From NCBI GenBank assembly GCA_947441205.1, contig CANETM010000068.1, positions 1 to 8,004 on the forward strand: 8,004 bases of DNA, given 5' to 3'. Positions 5,474 through 8,004 of this stretch are shown in pieces. Positions within the stretch are counted from its first letter, which is position 1. Every line of letters starts with the position of its first letter. Position numbers and translations under genes: made by a program. This stretch comes from Bacteroidota bacterium (lineage in GTDB: Bacteria > Bacteroidota > Bacteroidia > Chitinophagales > Chitinophagaceae). The notes under the pieces were generated by a model, which saw only the letters and a program-made list of their open reading frames with translations, made no database searches and was not told where the DNA came from.

Positions 5474-7099
5474 CTAAGAATACATTTCAGCTCTTAATTC
5501 CTGTACCCTTTTATCTTCCATATATTCATCAAAAGTCATTAATCGATCAATGATCCCTTTTGGGGTCAATTCAATAACCCTATTTGCTACCGTTTGCATA
5601 AAAGTGTGGTCATGAGAGGTCATTAACACGATACCAGGGAAATTTTGACATCCTTCGTTAAAGCTTTGGATACTTTCCAAGTCCAAGTGGTTGGTTGGTT
5701 GGTCCAATACCACCACATTGGGGTTTTGCAGCATCATTTTACTCACCATACAACGCACTTTTTCACCTCCACTTAATACGTTGGTTTTTTTCATTACATC
5801 GTCTCCACTAAATAACATTTTGCCTAAAAACCCTCTTATAAAAGGTTCGTCAGCATCAGTTACATGTGTAGGAACAAATTGTCTTAACCAATCCATTAAG
5901 GTTAAAGGAACAGTGAATTCCTCATTGTGTTCCATTGGTAAATATGCTTTTGTAATAGTGGTGCCCCATTCAAAACTACCGCTGTCAGCTTTACCGCCTT
6001 CATTTATGATATCAAAAAAGTAGGTAATCGCTAATGGATCCTTACTTAAAAATGCAATTTTATCATTCTTACTCACTGAAAATGTAACATCTTTAAATAA
6101 GGTACGACCATCTACATTTTTTTGTAATCTTTCTACATTCAAAATTTGATTTCCTACTTCACGAAGTGGCTGAAAGATAATACCAGGGTACTTTCTATTA
6201 GATGGTTCAATTTCCTCAATCGTTAATTTCTCTAAAGCTTTTTTACGAGAAGTGGCTTGCTTACTCTTACTAGCATTCGCCGAGAAACGCGCAATGAAGT
6301 CTAATAATGCAGCGCGCTTTTCTTCGTTCTTTTTATTCTTATCATTCATTTGACGCGCCATCAAAGTTGATGATTCGTACCAAAAAGAATAGTTACCACT
6401 AAAGGTTTTAATCTTAGAACGATCCACGTCAGATACATGCGTACAAACCGTATCTAAAAAGTGACGGTCGTGACTCACTACCAATACAATGTTTTCGTAG
6501 TCTGCTAAAAAGTTTTCCAACCAACCAATAGTTTCAATATCCAAACCGTTGGTAGGCTCATCCAATAATAATATATCTGGATTCCCAAATAATGACTGCG
6601 CTAACAACACACGCAATTTAAAGTTACTTGGAATGTCCTTCATTAAAGACTGATGCATATCCTCTTTCACACCTAAATCACTTAATAAACTAGCTGCATT
6701 ACTTTCCGCTTCATATCCTCCCATTTCTCCAAACTCAGCTTCCAATTCCCCTGCTTTTAATCCATCCTCTTCAGTAAAATCTTCTTTAGCATATAAAGCA
6801 TCTTTTGCGTGCATTACATCCCACATGCGCTTATGCCCTTGCATCACCGTATTCAAAACTGTTTGCTCGTCAAACTCAAATTGATTTTGTTTTAAGAATG
6901 ACATACGCTCTCCGGGCGTGATTTCAACTGCTCCTTTTGTTGGTTCAATCTCACCACTTAATATTTTCAGGAAAGTTGATTTACCTGCACCATTGGCGCC
7001 AATAATACCATAGCAATTTCCTTTGGTGAAGCCAATATTCACTTCATCAAACAAAACCCTTTTTCCAAAGGATAAAGTAATGTTTCTAGCACTAATCAT
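5474..7099 (-). CDS. ybiT: ABC-F family ATPase, YbiT type, with degenerate second ATP site
   Basis: A soluble tandem-ABC protein (541 residues) without membrane segments; ABC-F proteins act on ribosomes, at the E site, to help translation. NBD1: Walker A GANGAGKST (34-42), Walker B LLLDEPTN (177-184), H-switch SHD (209-211). NBD2: signature LSGGEKVR (442-449), Walker B VVVLDQPTN (462-470), SHD (495-497). The linker (about 240-310) contains RFSANASKSKQATSR (271-285), nearly identical to E. coli YbiT as I recall it. Odd points: the NBD2 Walker A is replaced by LSKDPLAITYFF (351-362) with Ile358 where Lys should be, the catalytic Glu is Gln467, and the NBD1 signature is IPSNFKLR (156-163). Thus only the site made by NBD1 Walker A/B and the NBD2 signature looks active. 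It begins 43 bases after tsaD, with its own -7 box. Confidence 0.93.
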   Translation of the reverse strand: MISARNITLSFGKRVLFDEVNIGFTKGNCYGIIGANGAGKSTFLKILSGEIEPTKGAVEITPGERMSFLKQNQFEFDEQTVLNTVMQGHKRMWDVMHAKDALYAKEDFTEEDGLKAGELEAEFGEMGGYEAESNAASLLSDLGVKEDMHQSLMKDIPSNFKLRVLLAQSLFGNPDILLLDEPTNGLDIETIGWLENFLADYENIVLVVSHDRHFLDTVCTHVSDVDRSKIKTFSGNYSFWYESSTLMARQMNDKNKKNEEKRAALLDFIARFSANASKSKQATSRKKALEKLTIEEIEPSNRKYPGIIFQPLREVGNQILNVERLQKNVDGRTLFKDVTFSVSKNDKIAFLSKDPLAITYFFDIINEGGKADSGSFEWGTTITKAYLPMEHNEEFTVPLTLMDWLRQFVPTHVTDADEPFIRGFLGKMLFSGDDVMKKTNVLSGGEKVRCMVSKMMLQNPNVVVLDQPTNHLDLESIQSFNEGCQNFPGIVLMTSHDHTFMQTVANRVIELTPKGIIDRLMTFDEYMEDKRVQELRAEMYS

Positions 7100-7122
7100 A
7101 TAAGTACATTAATTTGAGGTCG

Positions 7123-7130
7123 CAAAGTTA
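7123..7130 (-). promoter_or_regulatory. -7 box of the ABC-F (ybiT) promoter
   Basis: The minus strand reads TAACTTTGC, matching TAnnTTTG with a following C, 23 bases upstream of the ATG at 7099. This is the same spacing as for the rpmB box. A TTG occurs 16 bases further upstream (7149-7147), inside the last codons of tsaD; the gap is slightly short for a -33 element. It suggests ybiT can be transcribed independently of tsaD. Confidence 0.5.
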
Positions 7131-7142
7131 AGCAAATAATTC

Positions 7143-8004
7143 TTACCAACTTGAACGAGCTGACGCTGACACAGAAAGGTTGTCAAAAGCACCTGCCAAA
7201 TATTTATAATGGGCAGTAATGGCAATCATCGCTGCGTTATCGGTGCAATATTCAAAATTTGGTAAATACACTTTTGATTTTGTTTTATTTCCTAATTCCA
7301 AAACACCTTTCCTCAACCCTGAATTGGCACTTACGCCTCCAGCAATGCATATTTCACGGATACCCGTTTGCTGAATGGCTTTTTTAAATTTCCGCATTAA
7401 TATTTCAATAATGATATATTGAACTGACGCGCATAAATCATACAAATTTGCCTCGATAAATCCTGGTTCTTGCTTTTGTAAAAAATAAAGCACACTTGTT
7501 TTTAAACCACTAAATGAGTAGTTTAAATCTGGCACATTAGGTTTTGCAAATTCAAAAGCTTTGGGATTTCCTTGTTGTGCTAATTTGTCTAAAACAGGTC
7601 CACCTGGATATGGCAATCCTATTAATTTAGAAATTTTATCAAATGCTTCTCCTGCAGCATCATCAATGGTTTCTCCTAATATAATTAACTCAGCCGGACT
7701 ATTACATTGGACAATTTGAGTATGTCCACCACTAACTGTTAAACATAAAAAAGGAAAGCTAGGACGCTCATCAGCTATTAAATTGGCCAACACATGCGCT
7801 TGCATATGATGTACTGATATCAATGGTTTGCCAAGTGTTAACGCTAATGATTTTGCAAATTGTGCACCCACTAATAAACTCCCAATTAATCCGGGAGCTT
7901 GCGTGAAAGCAATGGCATCCAATTGCGCAAGTCTTTCACTATGAGATAAATTTGGGAATGCTTTTTTTAAAGATTCATCTACTACAGGTACTATATTTTC
8001 CATA
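7143..8004 (-). CDS. tsaD: tRNA threonylcarbamoyladenosine transferase TsaD, 5' end missing
   Basis: The catalytic subunit that transfers threonylcarbamoyl from TC-AMP to A37 of ANN-decoding tRNAs, working with TsaB and TsaE. The reading frame is open to the right edge. The visible methionine at 8003 is internal: in the family, MENIVPVVDE follows a conserved (A)SRAH, so some 50-60 residues, including the N-terminal ATP-binding ESSCDET region, lie beyond the window. Numbering from that Met: metal-binding HHMQAH (65-70; His66 and His70), SGGHTQ (91-96), DDAAGEAFDK (114-123), PYPGGP (131-136), NYSFSGLKT (161-169), GGVSAN (222-227), and CTDNAAMIA (253-261) with metal ligand Asp255. The C-terminus SVSASARSSW is typical. 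Everything visible is intact and the gene looks functional. Confidence 0.96.
   Translation of the reverse strand, partial: MENIVPVVDESLKKAFPNLSHSERLAQLDAIAFTQAPGLIGSLLVGAQFAKSLALTLGKPLISVHHMQAHVLANLIADERPSFPFLCLTVSGGHTQIVQCNSPAELIILGETIDDAAGEAFDKISKLIGLPYPGGPVLDKLAQQGNPKAFEFAKPNVPDLNYSFSGLKTSVLYFLQKQEPGFIEANLYDLCASVQYIIIEILMRKFKKAIQQTGIREICIAGGVSANSGLRKGVLELGNKTKSKVYLPNFEYCTDNAAMIAITAHYKYLAGAFDNLSVSASARSSW

Noticed and set aside
5691..6023. Plus-strand open frame of 110 codons
   Set aside because: It is antisense to the well-supported ABC-F gene, starts in the GGTT repeat, and has no family resemblance or promoter.
7143..8003. TsaD as a complete 286-residue protein starting at 8003
   Set aside because: The conserved N-terminal ATP-binding part is missing and the family shows this Met inside a conserved SRAHM stretch; the frame stays open to the edge.

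Overview
This window looks like ordinary core chromosome from a low-GC member of the Bacteroidota, most likely order Chitinophagales (Sediminibacterium-like). That placement is an inference. It rests on AT-rich start regions without Shine-Dalgarno sequences, several TAnnTTTG-type -7 boxes, the rpmB-rpmG-DUF4295-ftsY gene order, the Bacteroidota form of bL33 with a short insertion, and a DUF2027/Smr-type protein of the Bacteroidota kind. All genes but one lie on the minus strand. I saw no mobile element, CRISPR array, tRNA or rRNA.

Read in the minus direction, the right edge holds a tsaD gene cut off at its 5' end (tRNA t6A37 modification). It is followed by a YbiT-type ABC-F ATPase with its own -7 box in the gap. 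Next comes a compact translation and secretion block: rpmB (bL28), rpmG (bL33), a 57-residue DUF4295 protein (probably ribosomal protein bL38), a strong intrinsic terminator, and ftsY (SRP receptor). ftsY converges with the only plus-strand gene, a small outer-membrane beta-barrel-like protein of unknown function. That gene shares a short divergent upstream region with a polyprenyl diphosphate synthase. The synthase leads a tight three-gene unit with a CAT-type amino acid permease and a GTG-started DUF2027/Smr-type gene that runs off the left edge.

The common theme is protein synthesis and export: tRNA modification (TsaD), ribosome-associated ATPase (YbiT), ribosomal proteins (bL28, bL33, probable bL38) and co-translational targeting (FtsY). 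The prenyl synthase supplies isoprenoid chains for quinones or carotenoids; its grouping with the permease is probably only positional.

I found no convincing undescribed system. The most interesting details are three. The ABC-F protein has one ATP site that is eroded at every motif, including a natural Glu-to-Gln change at the catalytic position. A terminator splits DUF4295 from ftsY. The DUF4295 and Smr-type genes are easily missed because one is very short and the other starts with GTG and is truncated by the window.
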